Of a stretch of DNA of 17,806 nt, positions 15,940-17,806 are shown piece by piece. Made by a program: the position numbers and the translations under genes. Below the pieces are notes generated by a model. That model had not been told where the DNA came from. It did no database searches and worked only from the letters and a program-made list of their open reading frames with translations. Origin of the DNA: Acidobacteriota bacterium (lineage in GTDB: Bacteria; Acidobacteriota; Terriglobia; Terriglobales; Acidobacteriaceae); the NCBI GenBank assembly GCA_021802085.1, contig JAKAAZ010000058.1:1-17806 (forward strand). The letters are read 5' to 3'. Every line of letters starts with the position of its first letter. The stretch's first letter is position 1.

Positions 15940-15973
15940 AAACGCCGAGATCCGCTATGCAGATCTCGGCGTT
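15937..15973. terminator. bidirectional terminator between the GT-C-like gene and enolase
   Basis: AACGCCGAGATC (15941-15952) is perfectly complementary to GATCTCGGCGTT (15962-15973) around a 9-base loop. On the minus strand the stem ends in TTTTT (15942-15938), a good intrinsic terminator for enolase, whose stop is at 16007. On the plus strand the hairpin follows the TAA at 15937-15939 directly but has few trailing Ts, so it should work less well in that direction. Confidence 0.85.
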
Positions 15974-16006
15974 CATTCCACCATCTACTTTCCAGTTTCC
16001 AAAAAG

Positions 16007-17299
16007 TTATTCGCCGAAGTTAACCGACTCGAGGCCGAGAAATTGCGCTGCCTGGCCCAGTTCTTCTTCAATGCGCAGCAGTTGATTGTATTTCGCGATC
16101 CGATCGGTGCGCGAAGCCGAGCCGGTCTTGATCTGGCCCGCGCCTGTTCCCACAGCCAGGTCGGCGATGAAGGTATCCTCTGTCTCGCCACTGCGGTGAG
16201 AAATGATCGAGGTGTAACCGTAACGGCGCGCCAAATCGATGGCGTCCAGCGTTTCGCTTACCGTGCCAATCTGGTTCACCTTGACCAAAATGGAGTTGGC
16301 GACGCCTTCTTCGATGCCGCGTTGCAAGATTTCGGTGTTGGTCACGAAGATGTCGTCCCCGACAAGTTGAACGCGATCGCCCAGTTCCTTGGTCAGATGT
16401 GCCCAGCCTTCCCAATCGTTCTCCGCCAGACCGTCTTCCAACGAAACAATCGGGTATTGACGAATCCAGCTTTCCCAGAAGCGCGTCATCTGTTCGCTGG
16501 TGTATTCGCTCTTGTCGGACTTTTTGAAGACATATTTGTCTTTGTCTGCGTCGAAGAACTCGCTGGCTGCCGGATCGAGAGCTAGAAAAACGTCCTCTCC
16601 CGGTTTGTAGCCTGCCTGCGTAATGGCTTCAAGAATCACTTCCACAGCTTCGGTGTTGGACTTGAGAGAGGGAGCAAATCCCCCTTCGTCTCCCACAGCG
16701 GTGTTGTAGCCTTTCTTTTTCAGGACGCGCTTCAATGTGTGGAAGACCTCGACACCCCAGCGGAGCGCATCGGAAAAGCTCTCCGCGCCTGCCGGCATAA
16801 TCATGAATTCCTGAAAATCGACGTTGTTGTCCGCATGTGCGCCGCCATTCAGGATGTTCATCATTGGCGTTGGCAGCGTGCAGGCGTTTACCCCACCCAG
16901 ATACCGGTAGAGCGGCATATGCAGTCCATTCGCAACCGCGCGGGCGGAAGCCATCGACACGGCCAGAATTGCATTCGCGCCTAGGCGGCTTTTATTGGGC
17001 GTTCCATCCAGCGAGATCATGGTCTGATCGATCAAGCGCTGGTTGCTGGCGTCCATCCCCGCCAACTCCGGAGCAATCACGCTCTCGACATTTTCAACGG
17101 CCTGCAGAACGCCTTTGCCCTGGTAGTGTTCCTGGTCCCCATCGCGCAGTTCGACAGCCTCGTGTTCGCCGGTGGAAGCGCCGCTCGGCACAATTGCCCG
17201 GCCCATCGCTCCACTTTGTAAAACAACGTCCGCTTCTACGGTCGGATTGCCGCGCGAATCCAAAACTTCGCGGGCATGAATCGAGGTAATTTGGGTCAT
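16007..17299 (-). CDS. eno: enolase (phosphopyruvate hydratase)
   Basis: The 430-residue enzyme interconverts 2-phosphoglycerate and phosphoenolpyruvate in glycolysis and gluconeogenesis. It opens with the canonical REVLDSRGNPTVE (10-22) and shows SGASTGEHEA (39-48), the catalytic acid Glu205 in GDEGG, metal ligands Asp242, Glu288 (SLEDG) and Asp315 (GDDIF), and the catalytic Lys340 in KVNQIG. The signature SHRSGETEDTFIADLAVG starts at 367, and Lys391 lies in IKTGS. Length is typical (about 425-435). The start at 17299 is fixed by a strong GAGGAG four bases upstream. The frame stays open for 55 more codons to a GTG at 17464, discussed in the findings. The 3' end has a clear hairpin terminator. 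Confidence 0.96.
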   Translation of the reverse strand: MTQITSIHAREVLDSRGNPTVEADVVLQSGAMGRAIVPSGASTGEHEAVELRDGDQEHYQGKGVLQAVENVESVIAPELAGMDASNQRLIDQTMISLDGTPNKSRLGANAILAVSMASARAVANGLHMPLYRYLGGVNACTLPTPMMNILNGGAHADNNVDFQEFMIMPAGAESFSDALRWGVEVFHTLKRVLKKKGYNTAVGDEGGFAPSLKSNTEAVEVILEAITQAGYKPGEDVFLALDPAASEFFDADKDKYVFKKSDKSEYTSEQMTRFWESWIRQYPIVSLEDGLAENDWEGWAHLTKELGDRVQLVGDDIFVTNTEILQRGIEEGVANSILVKVNQIGTVSETLDAIDLARRYGYTSIISHRSGETEDTFIADLAVGTGAGQIKTGSASRTDRIAKYNQLLRIEEELGQAAQFLGLESVNFGE

Positions 17300-17303
17300 A
17301 TCG

Positions 17304-17309
17304 CTCCTC
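17304..17309 (-). promoter_or_regulatory. Shine-Dalgarno of enolase
   Basis: GAGGAG on the minus strand ends 4 bases before the ATG at 17299. It is the strongest ribosome binding site near any start in this frame. It selects the 430-residue enolase over the 485-residue reading that begins at GTG 17464. Confidence 0.85.
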
Positions 17310-17532
17310 AGAATTTTGTGGTGTAGCCGGTCATCGAGACGAAGACGGCGATCCACGGGAATTGCATTTCCTTCGGCCGTGTGGATCAAGTGGACAAACT
17401 CTGGCATGCGTTCGACAACTTCTTCAGCGGTTGTGTCCAGTTCGGAAAATGTGAGTATGGGCACATCCCGAAAAGCTTGTCCAGCGGATGCGCCGACAAA
17501 TGGTCATCGGTTGAACCTGCAGAATCAGATCA

Positions 17533-17541
17533 ATTGTAACA
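17533..17541 (-). promoter_or_regulatory. candidate extended -10 promoter for enolase
   Basis: On the minus strand the sequence TGTTACAAT matches an extended -10 element (TGnTACAAT). No good -35 is visible at 16-18 bases, as is common for extended -10 promoters. A start near 17526 would give an enolase leader of about 225 bases. Confidence 0.4.
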
Positions 17542-17580
17542 AAGCCTCAAGCAGGCGCTTACGGCTTCAGTCAGTCACTG

Positions 17581-17806
17581 CAGGGCAATCGCATGAACGT
17601 CATGTAGCCGGTTAGATACTCCCCAGCGTGGTGGTGAAGTGTTCTTTTGTCTCCAGGAGGTGTTATGGAGACGGAAGGCAGGTTGCGGTTGGCGGATGTA
17701 TTTGTTTCGATCAGCGATCCTCGACAGGCGGCCAAGGTGGAACACGACCTGGTGGAGTTGCTGGTGGTGGCGGTCAACGCGGTGCTGGTGGGCGCGGACA
17801 CGTTTG
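17581..17806 (+). mobile_element. left part of a probable ISAs1-type insertion sequence (cut by the window end)
   Basis: The transposase-like frame from 17665 implies an element whose left end lies shortly upstream. The best guess for the tip is CAGGGCAATCGCATGAACGTC, starting near 17580, because it begins after an ordinary-looking promoter region and the spacing to the start codon (about 85 bases) suits ISAs1-family elements. The matching right inverted repeat and the target duplication lie outside the window, so the boundary is inferred. Confidence 0.5.
17665..17806 (+). CDS. N-terminus of ISAs1-family (H-repeat-type) transposase, partial
   Basis: From an ATG at 17665 the frame is open to the window edge (47 codons). 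A perfect AGGAGG (17655-17660) lies 4 bases upstream. The residues FVSISDPRQAAKVEHDL, then VELLVVAVNAVLVGADTF, match the N-terminal pattern of ISAs1-family transposases as I remember it: f..i.DPR.....H.L.dil.ia..avl.GAd.w. The DDE catalytic residues lie beyond the window. Nothing in the visible part is broken, so the copy could be intact. The codon use is rich in GTG and CTG, like a recently active element. Confidence 0.8.
   Translation, partial: METEGRLRLADVFVSISDPRQAAKVEHDLVELLVVAVNAVLVGADTF

Larger units (their letters stand above)
17300..17664. other. 365-base region between enolase and the insertion-sequence transposase
   Basis: From left to right it contains the enolase leader with an in-phase open frame (17300-17464), a candidate promoter (17533-17541) and the presumed left end of the insertion sequence from about 17581. 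No independent gene is supported here. Confidence 0.5.

Noticed and set aside
15812..16585. A 257-codon plus-strand open frame overlapping the end of the GT-C-like gene
   Set aside because: It runs through the bidirectional terminator and is antisense to enolase, so it is a shadow frame.
1..17806. tRNA, rRNA, CRISPR arrays, toxin-antitoxin pairs, phage genes, riboswitches
   Set aside because: I scanned the gaps between genes by eye for tRNA T-loop motifs, regularly spaced repeats and small paired genes, and found none. Low-similarity structured RNAs cannot be excluded without a covariance-model search.

Overview
The window looks like a chromosomal housekeeping segment of a moderately GC-rich Gram-negative-type bacterium. 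The best guess is Acidobacteriota (Terriglobia). This is inferred from gene content and order: a divergent Hfq with a long N-terminal extension, a cytochrome P450 between tmk and holB, and an unlinked PHP-type DNA polymerase X. I could not test it by search.

Layout from left to right. The left edge (1-126) carries the last 41 residues of a probable IS630-type transposase. Citrate synthase follows on the minus strand (258-1391), then a 432-base divergent spacer and a plus-strand gene for a membrane-anchored coiled-coil protein of unknown function (1824-2654). A minus-strand block holds a single-pass membrane protein (2770-3390), DNA polymerase X (3439-5184) and a cold-shock protein (5419-5643). 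The cold-shock gene has its own terminator just before polX. Next on the minus strand are a NUDIX hydrolase (5928-6686) and a CYTH-domain protein (6893-7477). The plus-strand tRNA-modification gene tsaC/sua5 (7627-8721) diverges from the CYTH gene and converges on the minus-strand hfq-like gene (8744-9217).

The tightest cluster is minus-strand tmk (11992-12654), P450 (10485-11951) and holB (9391-10488). A GTGA overlap joins P450 to holB. The plus strand then carries a DinB/DUF1572-like protein (12731-13279), a 539-base spacer with no gene I can defend, and a 706-residue polytopic membrane protein resembling GT-C glycosyltransferases (13819-15939). This converges on enolase (16007-17299) across a shared hairpin terminator. 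The right edge holds the start of a probable ISAs1-type insertion sequence (transposase from 17665, cut by the window end).

Most genes belong to core processes: central carbon metabolism (citrate synthase, enolase), DNA replication and repair (tmk, holB, polX), RNA and translation (cold-shock protein, Hfq, TsaC/Sua5) and nucleotide or phosphate housekeeping (NUDIX, CYTH). I see no CRISPR array, phage module, toxin-antitoxin pair, biosynthetic cluster or tRNA/rRNA gene, and no convincing multi-gene novel system. The points most worth a second look are the P450 inside the tmk-holB unit, the unusual Hfq, the open frame running in phase into enolase, and the structured 3' region of the cold-shock gene.
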